DNA of 64,000 nt from Ottowia testudinis (GTDB taxonomy: Bacteria; Pseudomonadota; Gammaproteobacteria; Burkholderiales; Burkholderiaceae_C): assembly GCF_017498525.1 (NCBI RefSeq), contig NZ_CP071796.1, positions 4,224,041 to 4,288,040 of the forward strand. The letters run 5' to 3'. Below are positions 8,758 through 17,381 of this stretch, piece by piece; within the stretch, counting starts at the first letter, position 1, and the number at the start of each line of letters is the position of its first letter. Below the pieces are notes generated by a model. That model was not told the DNA's origin and ran no database searches. It saw nothing but the letters and a program-made list of their open reading frames with translations. Both the position numbers and the translations under genes were made by a program.

Positions 8758-10485
8758 ATGAGCGATCCCACCTTTGACTTCATCATCGTCGGCGCCGGCA
8801 CCGCCGGCTGCCTGCTGGCCAACCGCCTCTCGCGCGACAAAACCAAGCGCGTGCTGCTGATCGAGGCTGGCCACAAGGACAACTACCACTGGGTGCACAT
8901 CCCCGTGGGTTACCTGTACTGCATCGGCAACCCGCGCACCGACTGGCTGTACCAGACCGAACCCGCCGCCGGCCTGAACGGCCGCACGCTGCGCTACCCG
9001 CGCGGCAAGGTGCTGGGCGGCTGCAGCAGCATCAACGGCATGATTTACATGCGCGGCCAGGCGCGCGACTACGACCAGTGGGCGCAAATCACGGGCGAGG
9101 ACGAATGGCGCTGGGAACATTGCCTGCCCGACTTCAAGCAGCACCAGGATTACTACAAATTGGATAGCTGCTCGCGCTTGCCAGACAAGCGGCAGAGCCC
9201 GATTTCATCGAACCTCCCGGCCTTGACCAGCCACGGCGGCCAAGCCCACGGCAGCGCCGCGTGGCACGGCCATGGCGGCGAGTGGCGCGTCGAGAAGCAG
9301 CGCCTGCGCTGGGACGTGCTCGACGCCTTCGCCGCCGCCGCGCAAGAGGCCGGCATTCCCGCCACCGGCGACTTCAACCGCGGCAACAACGAGGGCGTGG
9401 GCTATTTCGAGGTCAACCAGAAGGCCGGCTGGCGCTGGAACACCGCCAAGGCCTTTCTGCGCCCGGCGCTGAACCGCCCCAACCTCACGGTGTGGACCGG
9501 CGCGCACGCCCAGCGCCTGTTGCTGGAGCGCGGCGATGCCGGCCTGCGCTGCGTGGGGCTAGCGCTGGCGCTGGTGCGGGGCGGCCAGGCCGTGACCGTT
9601 CGCGCGGCGCAAGAGGTGGTGCTGTCGGCCGGCAGCATCGGCTCGCCGCAGCTGCTGCAGCTGTCGGGCATCGGCCCGGCGGCGCTGCTGCATCAGCACG
9701 GCATCCCGGTGCTGGCCGACCTGCCCGGCGTCGGCGCCAACCTACAAGACCATTTGCAGATCCGCAGCGTCTACAAGATCGCCGGCGGCAAGACGCTGAA
9801 CCAACTGGCCAGCACGCTGTGGGGCAAGGGCCTGATCGGGCTCGAATACGCCTGGCGCCGCAGCGGGCCGATGAGCATGGCGCCCAGCCAGCTCGGCGCC
9901 TTCACGCGATCGTCGCCCGCCTTCGAGTGGCCCAACATCGAATACCACGTGCAGCCGCTCAGCCTGGACGCGTTTGGCGAACCGCTGCACGCCTTCCCGG
10001 CCATTACCGCCAGCGTGTGCAACCTCAACCCCACCAGCCGCGGCAGCGTGCAGATCAAAAGCCGGCGCTTTGAAGACGCACCGGCGATTGCCCCCAACTA
10101 CCTGGCCACCGATGAAGACCGCCAGGTCGCCGCCGACAGCCTGCGCGTCACGCGCCGCATCATGGCGCAGCCCGCCATGGCGCGTTTCAAGCCGGAGGAG
10201 TTCAAGCCCGGCGCGCAGTACCAGAGCGATGAAGAGCTGACCCGCCTGGCCGGCGACATCGCCAGCACCATCTTCCACCCCGTCGGCACCACCAAGATGG
10301 GGCGGGGCGATGATCCGCTGGCCGTGCTGACCCCGCGCCTGCAAGTGCGCGACGGCGCCGGCGGCCTGATCGCCGGCCTGCGCGTGGTCGACGCCGGCGC
10401 CATGCCGACGATCACCAGCGGCAACACCAACAGCCCCACGCTGATGATGGCGGAGAAGGCGGCGCGCTGGATGGTGGGCGGCTGA
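8758..10485 (+). CDS. GMC family FAD-dependent oxidoreductase (choline/alcohol dehydrogenase-like)
   Basis: A 575-residue GMC enzyme. It has the N-terminal dinucleotide-binding motif GAGTAGCLLANRLS, GMC signature 1 (RGKVLGGCSSINGMIYMRG), signature 2 (SAGSIGSPQLLQLSGIG) and the C-terminal active-site region HPVGTTKMG ... SGNTNSPT with the catalytic His. Such enzymes oxidise alcohols or polyols using FAD; the substrate cannot be read from sequence. At residues about 134-153 the reading frame runs through a copy of the dispersed hairpin repeat (encoding LDSCSRLPDKRQSP), an in-frame insertion where relatives have a loop after LPDFKQ. Catalytic motifs are intact, so it is probably functional. Confidence 0.9.
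   Translation: MSDPTFDFIIVGAGTAGCLLANRLSRDKTKRVLLIEAGHKDNYHWVHIPVGYLYCIGNPRTDWLYQTEPAAGLNGRTLRYPRGKVLGGCSSINGMIYMRGQARDYDQWAQITGEDEWRWEHCLPDFKQHQDYYKLDSCSRLPDKRQSPISSNLPALTSHGGQAHGSAAWHGHGGEWRVEKQRLRWDVLDAFAAAAQEAGIPATGDFNRGNNEGVGYFEVNQKAGWRWNTAKAFLRPALNRPNLTVWTGAHAQRLLLERGDAGLRCVGLALALVRGGQAVTVRAAQEVVLSAGSIGSPQLLQLSGIGPAALLHQHGIPVLADLPGVGANLQDHLQIRSVYKIAGGKTLNQLASTLWGKGLIGLEYAWRRSGPMSMAPSQLGAFTRSSPAFEWPNIEYHVQPLSLDAFGEPLHAFPAITASVCNLNPTSRGSVQIKSRRFEDAPAIAPNYLATDEDRQVAADSLRVTRRIMAQPAMARFKPEEFKPGAQYQSDEELTRLAGDIASTIFHPVGTTKMGRGDDPLAVLTPRLQVRDGAGGLIAGLRVVDAGAMPTITSGNTNSPTLMMAEKAARWMVGG
9161..9208 (+). repeat. Dispersed hairpin repeat, copy 4 (inside GMC oxidoreductase gene)
   Basis: It reads GGATAGCTGCTCGCGCTTG, CCAGA, CAAGCGG, then CAGAGCCCGATTT. 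It is a near-consensus copy that lies in frame inside the GMC coding sequence. Confidence 0.8.
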
Positions 10486-10516
10486 GCCGCCGTGACCGAA
10501 CCGAATTCAAGAGAAA

Positions 10517-10565
10517 AAGGCCGCCAGCGCCCGATTAGCAAGCGCGAGCAGCTATCGTTTTTGAT
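10517..10565 (-). repeat. Dispersed hairpin repeat, copy 5
   Basis: On the minus strand GATAGCTGCTCGCGCTTG is followed by a truncated hairpin. It sits in the 301-base gap after the GMC gene, where I see no gene or other clear signal. Confidence 0.6.
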
Positions 10566-10786
10566 CTAACCCATCCTCCCCGCAGCCAAGGCCCAGGGCC
10601 GGGCGCGGCGATGGCCCGGTTGCGCCTTCAACCGCCCCTGCATGCCAGGCCGTGCCGCCAAGCGGCCGCTCTGGGGATGCGATGGATGTCGAGTGTTTTT
10701 GCCAGATCCAAATTGGATTGGCCATCAACGCGGTGCTTCAAGAGGCAAACGTCCTGCAACAACATGGTCACGGTGAAATATCCAGG

Positions 10787-11554
10787 CTAGCGCGGGCAAA
10801 TGGCCGGCGGCACCAGCATGGCCACGGGCAGGCCGCCGGTCGGCGGCGCGGGGTTGACGATGACGATGGGGTCCGAGATCGGCGGCGCGCCGCCGGGCCG
10901 TACGCCGGACGGGTGCGCTGGCGCGCGGGTGGACGGCTTGGCCGGCGCAAGCGGCGTGGACACATCGGCCGCGCCGATCTCCCGCCCGGTGGCCACGCGC
11001 ACCAGGCGCAGCGCCGCCAGCGCGCGCCGGTCGGTGCCTTGCGCCTGCCCGCGGGCGAAATCGACCGTCCAGGCGGCGTCGGTGGCGGCGTCGCCATCGA
11101 CAAAGGGGGTTTCAGTCCAGAACGGCTGCGACGGCGTGCGCGGAAACTGCGTCTGGTTGATCGCCGGCTCGCCGCAGCCCGGCTCGACCAGCCAGCGCAG
11201 CTCGTGCAGGCGCGGCAGGCGCCAGCTGGTCTGGCCAGCGTTTTCGGTTCCGGGGGCGCTGGCGTTGACGGCGGTGGCGCGGCCGGCCGCCGCGGGCGCC
11301 GTCCACATCTGGGCATCGCCGATGCAGCTGTCGCGCACCCAGCGCTGGCCCTCGGCGCAGCGCTTCCACACGGTCTGGCTGGGCAGGTGGCGCACCAGGC
11401 CGTCACCGGCGTCAACGAACGGCCCCTGCGGCAGGTGCGGGTAACCGCCGCCCCCGCAGACTGCCGCGGCGGCCCCCTGCCCACCCAAGGCCAGAACGAC
11501 CCATGCGGCGTGGCGTGCGCCACCGCCCAGGGTCTGCCAAATCGCGTTGCTCAT
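10787..11554 (-). CDS. DUF1566 domain-containing exported protein
   Basis: About 255 residues with an N-terminal signal-like hydrophobic segment (WVVLALGGQGAAAA). The centre has the DUF1566 (Lcl C-terminal) hallmarks: WRLPRLHELRWLV...C ... PFWTETP ... AWTVDFARGQ ... ALRLVR. The C-terminal tail is Pro/Ala-rich and disordered. DUF1566 domains occur in secreted or surface proteins; no enzymatic role is established. I chose the ATG at 11554 (MSNAIWQ) because AGGAGGGCACG precedes it; the frame is open 17 codons further. Confidence 0.78.
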   Translation of the reverse strand: MSNAIWQTLGGGARHAAWVVLALGGQGAAAAVCGGGGYPHLPQGPFVDAGDGLVRHLPSQTVWKRCAEGQRWVRDSCIGDAQMWTAPAAAGRATAVNASAPGTENAGQTSWRLPRLHELRWLVEPGCGEPAINQTQFPRTPSQPFWTETPFVDGDAATDAAWTVDFARGQAQGTDRRALAALRLVRVATGREIGAADVSTPLAPAKPSTRAPAHPSGVRPGGAPPISDPIVIVNPAPPTGGLPVAMLVPPAICPR

Positions 11555-11744
11555 CGTGCCCTCCTTTGCCGCGCCTGCCTGGGCAGAAAGTCGCGGCGTG
11601 CACACGCTGTGGCCCTTGACCGAGCCCAGCCGATCTCTTTCAACGCAATGTAATCTTTTGTGAGCAGCCGCGACATCACGTCAACGGGGTACCCCGTTTC
11701 GTACCGGCCGCCGCCCGGGCGTGCGGCGCCGCGCCCATGCCGCG

Positions 11745-12626
11745 CTAAGGCGCAACGCCCGTGCGCTCCAGCTCGATGGGGGGGAAGCGCTGCACCAGCC
11801 AGTCGCGCAGGGCCTCGAACACCGGCGCATTGTCGAGTTCGTTGAACAGTTCGTGGTAGTGCATGGGAAACGCCTGCACGGTCATCCATTCAGGCGGCGC
11901 GGCCGCCGCGAAGGCGTGGCTGCCGGCTGGGTTGACCAGCTTGTCCTGACCGGCGTAGAGCAGCAAGGTCGGCACCTTCCAGCGCGGCGCGCGCTTGAGC
12001 ACGGCCGCGCCCGCTTGATCCATGAAGCGCGCCAGCCGCGCGCTGATGCGGTCGTGCACCAGCGGATCGGCGCGGTAGGCGTCAACCACCGCCAGATCGT
12101 GCGACAGATAGCGCGCGTCAATCCCGCTGCCCACGCGCACGCACGGCGCGAGGCGGTGGAGCGTGTTCATCAACGCCCGCTGCAGCACGCTGAGTCCCAG
12201 GTTCAGCGCGGGCGACGACAGCACCAGCGCATCGACCCGGCGCAACTTGAGCGACACCAGCCGCGCCGCCACCAGGCCGCCCATCGAGTGGCCCAGCAGA
12301 ATCAGCGGCAGGCGGTCGTCCATGCGCGCGCGCGTGTCGTCGATGACGCTGGCCAGGTCGGCCAGCAGCCGGTCGTCGGCAGGCAACTCGCCGCGCAGGC
12401 CGGCCGTTTCGCCGTGGCCGTATTGGTCGTAGCCACGCACGGAAAAACCCCATTCATTGAGGCGATCCGCCACGTGCGCGTAGCGCCCGACGTGCTCGCC
12501 CAAGCCATGCACCAGCACCACCATGCCCCGCGTCGGCCAGCCGGCCGACAGCGGCCAGTCGTGCAGTGCCAGCGCGTCGCCCTGGGCGCCGCCAACGCTG
12601 AACAACTTGGGATCGCCCGCCATCAC
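11745..12626 (-). CDS. Alpha/beta hydrolase (monoacylglycerol lipase/lysophospholipase-like)
   Basis: A 293-residue serine hydrolase of the S33 or lysophospholipase type. It has an oxyanion region (VLVHGLGEHVGRY), nucleophile elbow GHSMGGL, an acid residue in YAGQDKLVNP and the catalytic His in FPMHYHELFNE. That combination is typical of monoacylglycerol lipase-like enzymes. It overlaps the upstream M20 peptidase gene by four bases (ATGA), so the two are translated together. I see no signal peptide; it is probably cytoplasmic. Confidence 0.87.
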   Translation of the reverse strand: MMAGDPKLFSVGGAQGDALALHDWPLSAGWPTRGMVVLVHGLGEHVGRYAHVADRLNEWGFSVRGYDQYGHGETAGLRGELPADDRLLADLASVIDDTRARMDDRLPLILLGHSMGGLVAARLVSLKLRRVDALVLSSPALNLGLSVLQRALMNTLHRLAPCVRVGSGIDARYLSHDLAVVDAYRADPLVHDRISARLARFMDQAGAAVLKRAPRWKVPTLLLYAGQDKLVNPAGSHAFAAAAPPEWMTVQAFPMHYHELFNELDNAPVFEALRDWLVQRFPPIELERTGVAP

Positions 12627-14098
12627 GGCATGCGGGCGATGACTTCGGCCACCGCCGCCGTCAGGCGCTTGGCGTAGGGCACATGCAGGAATTCGTTCGG
12701 CCCGTGCGCGTTGCTGCGCGGGCCCAGCACGCCGCAGACCATCATCTGCGACGTGGGAAAGCCCTCGCTCAGCTGGTTCATCAGCGGGATCGTGCCGCCC
12801 TGGCCGATGTAGCCGCAGGGCGCGCCGAAGTGCGCCTGCGACGCGGCGTTCAGCGCCTGCTCAAACCACGGCGCCGAGGCCGGCGCGTTCCAGCCGGTGG
12901 CGCCGCCTGAATGCTCGAACGTCACCTTCGCTTGATACGGCGCGTTGTCTTCCAGCAGGCGCTTCACGTCCTGCACGGCTTGCGCGGCATCGACCAGCGG
13001 GGGCAGGCGCAGACTCAGCTTGAAGGCGGTGCAGGGGCGCAGCACGTTGCCCGCATCTTGCGGCGCCGGGAAGCCCTCGGCCCCGGTGACGGAGAGCGTG
13101 GGCCGCCAGGTGCGCGCCAGCAGTGCATCGACCGGATCGCCCGTCATCGGCAGCACGCTGCGCGATTCGCCGCCGCAGTCGTAATGCACCCACGGGTAGC
13201 GCTTGAACAAATCGTCGCCCAGGATGGCCGCCGTGGCCTTGGCCTGCGCGATGCGCTCGGGCGGAATCTCGCAATGGAACTGCGCCGGCAGCAGGCGGCC
13301 GGTGGCGGAATCTTCCAGCCGGTCCAGCACATGCCGCAGCACGCGGAAGCTGCTGGGCACAAGCCCCGAGGCATCGCCCGAATGCACGCCCTCGGTCAGC
13401 ACCTCGACCTTGAGCGTGCCGGCCGCCATGCCGCGCAGACTGGTGGTGAGCCACAGCTGGTCGTAGTTGCCGGCGCCCGAATCCAGGCACACTACCAGGC
13501 CGACGCTTCCTAAGCGCGGGCGCAGCGCGTCGATGTAGTGCAGCAAATCGGGCGAGCCGCTTTCCTCGCTGGTCTCGATCAGGCCGACGATGCGCGGGTG
13601 CGGCACGTTCTGCGCTTTCAAGGCCTGCACGGCGGCAATGGCGGCATACACCGCGTAGCCGTCGTCGGCGCCACCGCGGCCGTAGAGCTTGCCGTCTTCG
13701 TACTTGGGCGTCCACGGACCCAGGTCCGAGCGCCAGCCGGTGAATTCGGGCTGCTTGTCGAGGTGGCCGTACATCAAGACCGTCTGGGCGGCGCCGGCTT
13801 TCGTGCCCTCGATCTCGAAAAAGATCACCGGCGTGCGCGCGCCGATGCGCACCACCTCCAGCTTCAGGCCCGGCACCTTTTGCGCCAGCACCCAATCGGC
13901 GGCATCGCGCACCACGCGGTCGATGAAGCCGTGCGCCGCCCAGTCGGGGTCAAAGGCCAGCGACTTGGCGGGTATGGCGATGTAGTCGGCGAGGCGCCGC
14001 ACGATGTCGCCGTCCCACTGGCGCGTGATTTGGTTGAGAGCGGCGGCGGCGTCCCAAGCGGGCGCGCGGGCCATTTCGCGGTGCAGCGGGGCGTTCAT
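12623..14098 (-). CDS. M20 family metallopeptidase (dipeptidase-like)
   Basis: A 491-residue protein from the ATG at 14098. M20 di-zinc motifs are visible: VLMYGHLDKQPEF (metal His and Asp), GRGGADDGYAVYAA (metal Asp), then the catalytic Glu and metal Glu in ETSEESGSPDL, and a dimerisation domain with HSG. The closest group is the carnosinase-like or dapE-like M20 dipeptidases. The frame stays open 23 codons upstream of the chosen start, but that extension (MRWCRTPRC...) does not look like protein. It is translationally coupled to the downstream hydrolase. Confidence 0.87.
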   Translation of the reverse strand: MNAPLHREMARAPAWDAAAALNQITRQWDGDIVRRLADYIAIPAKSLAFDPDWAAHGFIDRVVRDAADWVLAQKVPGLKLEVVRIGARTPVIFFEIEGTKAGAAQTVLMYGHLDKQPEFTGWRSDLGPWTPKYEDGKLYGRGGADDGYAVYAAIAAVQALKAQNVPHPRIVGLIETSEESGSPDLLHYIDALRPRLGSVGLVVCLDSGAGNYDQLWLTTSLRGMAAGTLKVEVLTEGVHSGDASGLVPSSFRVLRHVLDRLEDSATGRLLPAQFHCEIPPERIAQAKATAAILGDDLFKRYPWVHYDCGGESRSVLPMTGDPVDALLARTWRPTLSVTGAEGFPAPQDAGNVLRPCTAFKLSLRLPPLVDAAQAVQDVKRLLEDNAPYQAKVTFEHSGGATGWNAPASAPWFEQALNAASQAHFGAPCGYIGQGGTIPLMNQLSEGFPTSQMMVCGVLGPRSNAHGPNEFLHVPYAKRLTAAVAEVIARMP

Positions 14099-14273
14099 GG
14101 CGGCGATCCTTGACAGAGAGCAAAAAACGAAACGACGTGCGCAACGGGGCGTTCGGCACCACCGCATGCCGCTCGCGCACGTCCGGTGGAAACGTCACTG
14201 TACGTCGTCACGCACGACCGCACTGTCACCACGGTCATCGCGGCGACAACGGCCGGCGCGTATATTGGGTTGC

Positions 14274-14975
14274 ATGAATACCCTCGAAAACTTTCCCATC
14301 ACGCGCAAGTGGCCGGCGCGCCACCCCGACCGCTTGCAACTCTATTCGCTGGCCACGCCCAACGGCGTGAAGGTGTCGATCATGCTGGAGGAAACCGGCC
14401 TGCCCTACGAGGCGCACCGCGTGGACTTTGTGACAAACGACCAGACCTCGCCCGAGTTTTTGTCGCTCAACCCGAACAACAAGATCCCCGCCATCATCGA
14501 CCCCGACGGCCCGGGCGGCCAGCCGCTGGCGCTGTTCGAGTCGGGCGCCATCCTGATCTACCTGGCCGAAAAGACCGGCCAGCTGCTGCCCAAGTACCCG
14601 GCCGCGCGCTACCACGCGCTGCAATGGCTGATGTTCCAGATGGGCGGTGTCGGGCCGATGTTCGGCCAGCTCGGCTTCTTCCACAAATTCGCCGGCAAGG
14701 ACTTTGAGGACAAGCGCCCGCGCGATCGCTACGTGCATGAGAGCGCGCGCCTGCTCGGCGTGCTGAACAGCCACCTGAAGGGCCGCGCCTGGATGCTGGG
14801 CGACGGCTACAGCATCGCCGACATCGCCATCTTTCCGTGGGTGCGCAACCTGGTGGGTTTTTACGAGGCGGGCGATCTGGTGCAGTTCGACCGTTTCGCT
14901 GAAGTGCAGCGCGTGCTCGATGCCTTCGTCGCGCGCCCTGCCGTGCAGCGCGGGCTGCAGGTGCCGGTGGCGTGA
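14274..14975 (+). CDS. Glutathione S-transferase (YghU/nu-class-like)
   Basis: A 233-residue glutathione transferase. The N-terminal thioredoxin-like half has LQLYSLATPNGVKVSIMLEE, SLNPNNKIPAIIDPDG and LFESGAILIYLAEKTG, which includes the glutathione-binding Glu-Ser pair. The TPNG motif in place of a catalytic Ser/Tyr/Cys is typical of YghU/YfcG nu-class enzymes, which bind two glutathiones and reduce disulfides or peroxides. The ATG at 14274 begins MNTLENFPITRKWPA; the longer upstream frame is not conserved-looking. It is divergent from the M20 peptidase gene. Confidence 0.9.
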   Translation: MNTLENFPITRKWPARHPDRLQLYSLATPNGVKVSIMLEETGLPYEAHRVDFVTNDQTSPEFLSLNPNNKIPAIIDPDGPGGQPLALFESGAILIYLAEKTGQLLPKYPAARYHALQWLMFQMGGVGPMFGQLGFFHKFAGKDFEDKRPRDRYVHESARLLGVLNSHLKGRAWMLGDGYSIADIAIFPWVRNLVGFYEAGDLVQFDRFAEVQRVLDAFVARPAVQRGLQVPVA

Positions 14976-15062
14976 TTTTTGAGCCAAATCGCCGGCGAGT
15001 CGTGGCAAAATCCGTGTCGATAGCTATTATTTGGATAGCAATCATGGCGCCTCGCATTCGCC

Positions 15063-15524
15063 TCAGATAACTGGTCTGATCCGATCCGCCGCAGGCAGGG
15101 TCTGGGATGCTAGGCGCTTGGGCGGCGTCAGCGCTTCCTGCGTAAAGCCGTCGGCCTCAAACTCGATCCGCCCGGAAGGCCAATTGACGCGCAACAGCCA
15201 CCTGAACGATGGCGCTCCGTGGCGCCTCGTCACGGCTGTCCGCTCAATGCCATCGAGGGTGAATGCGCTCATGCCGGCCGACATGACTGCGTAGTCCAGT
15301 TGCATGCTCAGGTCGAACACGCCGTGAAAGACCAACTTGGCTTGTGCGACATCGAACTCGAGACGATGTTGAATCCGATGCCAACGCACGATGAAGTCGA
15401 TGTCCAGCGCCAAATTGGCGGTGCCATTCGATGGGTCGAATTGAGACAAGCCGAGGCCGTAGACCGTCGCGTCGTGCCAGCTCAGCGCGTTGTAGTCCAC
15501 CGTCGTCCACCGAGGCAATGACAT
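15063..15524 (-). CDS. Hypothetical protein
   Basis: About 153 residues, no signal peptide or membrane segment. It has repeated hydrophobic and aromatic beta-like strands (SWHDATVYGLGL, LALDIDFIVRWHR, KLVFHGVFDLSM). I do not recognise a named family, though small proteins starting with a W-H-D-A motif are common hypothetical proteins in proteobacteria. The ATG at 15524 follows AAGTAGGTG; a GTG three codons upstream is an alternative. It ends only about 15 bases from an ORF-free gap after the glutathione transferase. Confidence 0.6.
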   Translation of the reverse strand: MSLPRWTTVDYNALSWHDATVYGLGLSQFDPSNGTANLALDIDFIVRWHRIQHRLEFDVAQAKLVFHGVFDLSMQLDYAVMSAGMSAFTLDGIERTAVTRRHGAPSFRWLLRVNWPSGRIEFEADGFTQEALTPPKRLASQTLPAADRIRPVI

Positions 15525-15605
15525 GGCTTTCACCTACTTTCTTCGGAGTGCTCGACCAACGCCTATGATGCCCGTGCGCCGCTGAGGTCTTACCGAAGCG
15601 GTGCA

Positions 15606-15761
15606 GCGTTCTCAGGGCGGGGTGAAAGTCCCCACCGGCGGTATCTGCTCCAGCGATGGGGCAGCAGCCCGCGAGCGCTCCGGCCGCCGCGCGGTGGCCG
15701 GAGGTCAGCAGACCTGGTGCGATGCCAGGGCCGACGGTCACAGTCCGGATGAAAGAGAGCG
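15606..15761 (+). promoter_or_regulatory. FMN riboswitch (RFN element)
   Basis: It shows the conserved RFN blocks: CTCAGGGCGGGGTGAAAGTC, CCCACCGGCGGTA, then a variable stem, then AGCAGACCTGGTG ... GCCGACGGTCACAGTCCGGAT and GAAAGAGAGC. The closing stem pairs CGTTCTC with GAGAGCG through one G-T pair. It lies 120 bases before the lumazine synthase gene and would repress it when FMN is abundant. Confidence 0.95.
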
Positions 15762-15880
15762 TGCGAAGCCGCGTCGCGGCGTGCTGGCCGTGCCTGTGTC
15801 CGCGGGCGCGCCCGCGCATGCCCGCGCGCGGCCTCGTGTGCGCCCTGATTCCTGGTCCCTTCCCTTCAACGGAGTTTTCC

Positions 15881-16396
15881 ATGAATCAGTCTGATACTTC
15901 ACATTCCATAGCAAACAAGGCATATTCCGCCACGACTCGCGGCCAGAAAGGCTTGAGATTCGCCTTCGTGCGCGCCGTCTGGCATGCCGACATCGTGCAA
16001 CAGGGCCAAGCCGGCTTCGTGGCCGAATGCGCGCGCCTGTGGCCCGGCGCGCCGCCCGACATCGAGGTACACGCCGTGCCCGGCGCCTTGGAGATCCCGC
16101 TGCTCGCGCAATCGCTGGCGCGACGCGGCGGCGTGGACGCCATCGTCGCCTGCGCGCTGGTGGTCGATGGCGGCATCTACCGCCACGACTTCGTCGCCCA
16201 CGCCGTCATCGACGGCCTGATGCGCGTGCAGCTGGACTCGGGCGTGCCAGTGTTTTCGGTGGTGCTCACGCCCAAGGACTTTCACGAACACGCCACGCAC
16301 CGCGACTTCTTCACCCAGCACTTCGTGACCAAGGGCGCCGAAGCCGCGCGCGCCTGCCAGCAGACGCTGGCGGCGCATGCGGCGTTGGTGGGTTGA
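15881..16396 (+). CDS. ribH: 6,7-dimethyl-8-ribityllumazine synthase, RibH2 type
   Basis: A 171-residue lumazine synthase, which condenses 5-amino-6-ribitylamino-uracil with dihydroxybutanone phosphate in riboflavin synthesis. The motifs VPGALEIPLLAQ and VVDGGIYRHDFVAHAVIDGL (catalytic His) match the RibH2 (Brucella-like, decameric) type rather than the common RibH1 with GxVIRG(E/D)T. The ATG at 15881 begins MNQSDTSHSIANKAYS. The FMN riboswitch upstream shows that this paralogue is the flavin-responsive copy; a second, housekeeping RibH would be expected elsewhere in the genome. Confidence 0.92.
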   Translation: MNQSDTSHSIANKAYSATTRGQKGLRFAFVRAVWHADIVQQGQAGFVAECARLWPGAPPDIEVHAVPGALEIPLLAQSLARRGGVDAIVACALVVDGGIYRHDFVAHAVIDGLMRVQLDSGVPVFSVVLTPKDFHEHATHRDFFTQHFVTKGAEAARACQQTLAAHAALVG

Positions 16397-16445
16397 ACCC
16401 ACCGAGCTGGCAGTGCGAGGGATCGGCAAGCCAGCCGCCTCGCAC

Positions 16446-16967
16446 TCAAAGCGTCAATTCACCATCCACCCCGCCGTCGTCCATCTTGCTGCCGGTGATG
16501 GCCGACAGCGTCATCTTGGCCAGGGCGATGACCTTGCCGGACTGCGTTTCCCAGTAGTGCCCGCGCTCGGGCTTGACGCGGAGGATGGTCACGCGCGGGT
16601 CGTCCTTGCCGTCGAACCAAGCCTTGGCGAAGGCCGTCCAGTACTTGTCGATGGTGGCGCGGTCGGTGTGAATGCTGGCCTGGCCGGACAGGCTGAGGTA
16701 GCTCGACTTGTCGTCGTTCTGGAACGTCAGCAGCACGCGCGGGTCGCGCGCAATGTCGCGGTTCTTCTCGCTCTCGCTGGAGCTGATGAACCAGAGCGTG
16801 CCGTCATCGTCCACGGCCTGGATCGCCATGGGCCGCGTGTCACCAGGGAACCGCGTCACGTCGGTCGAGAACATGCAGGTGCGGGCGTCGCCGGCGATGT
16901 CTTTGATCTTCTGGCCGGCTTCAGTGCCGCTCAGGTCATTCTGCGGTTGTTGGTCAATATCGGCCAT
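16446..16967 (-). CDS. Pyridoxamine 5'-phosphate oxidase family protein (general stress protein 26-like)
   Basis: About 173 residues of split-barrel flavin-binding fold. It has the GSP26-like pattern: LWFISSSESEKNRDIARDPRVLLTFQNDD, SYLSLSGQASI (read as separate strands), then KAWFDGKDDPRVTILRVKPE and HYWET. Members bind FMN or F420 and are linked to general stress; the substrate is unknown. The ATG at 16967 follows AGGACCG. It is convergent with ribH, about 50 bases apart. Confidence 0.85.
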   Translation of the reverse strand: MADIDQQPQNDLSGTEAGQKIKDIAGDARTCMFSTDVTRFPGDTRPMAIQAVDDDGTLWFISSSESEKNRDIARDPRVLLTFQNDDKSSYLSLSGQASIHTDRATIDKYWTAFAKAWFDGKDDPRVTILRVKPERGHYWETQSGKVIALAKMTLSAITGSKMDDGGVDGELTL

Positions 16968-17069
16968 GGGTCGGTCCTGAATTTTTAGAAAGGCACCAGC
17001 TTGGCGCTGGCAGGGCAATGCGCTCTTCAGCCATCCAACTTTTTTGGCGCTGCCAACGCATGTGAACGG

Positions 17070-17240
17070 TCAGGCAGGCACCACGTCGTCAATCTGCGCC
17101 AATGTGCGCCGAAAGTCATTGAGGGTGATGCACACGGTGTGAACGCTGGCATTCGCCGCCAGCATCATGCGCGCTTGATGGCGTTCGTCGGCGGTCAAAT
17201 AACCCAGAGCCAATTCCACAATTTTCAATTTGCTGTCCAT
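17070..17240 (-). CDS. Small hypothetical protein
   Basis: About 56 residues from the ATG at 17240 (MDSKLKIVELALG). It looks helical, with a conserved-looking LTADERHQARMMLAANA segment. It could be a small regulator, but I do not recognise a family. The ribosome site is weak and the frame is open upstream for 32 more codons that do not look like protein. Moderate to low confidence that it is real. Confidence 0.4.
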   Translation of the reverse strand: MDSKLKIVELALGYLTADERHQARMMLAANASVHTVCITLNDFRRTLAQIDDVVPA

Positions 17241-17381
17241 GATGTTCACTCGTGTTGCATTGGACGCAAGTATGGAATTGGCGGCCGCGCAGGAGCGTAG
17301 GAGCCGGCCCACGCGCCACGCCAGCAAGCTACCCACGTCTGCGCCAGCGGCACGGCGGGCGACGCGTGGATGCAGTGGCCT

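Noticed and set aside
15017-15050. GATAGCTATT near the end of the glutathione transferase gene as a repeat copy
   Set aside because: It lacks the CGCGCTTG core and the hairpin.
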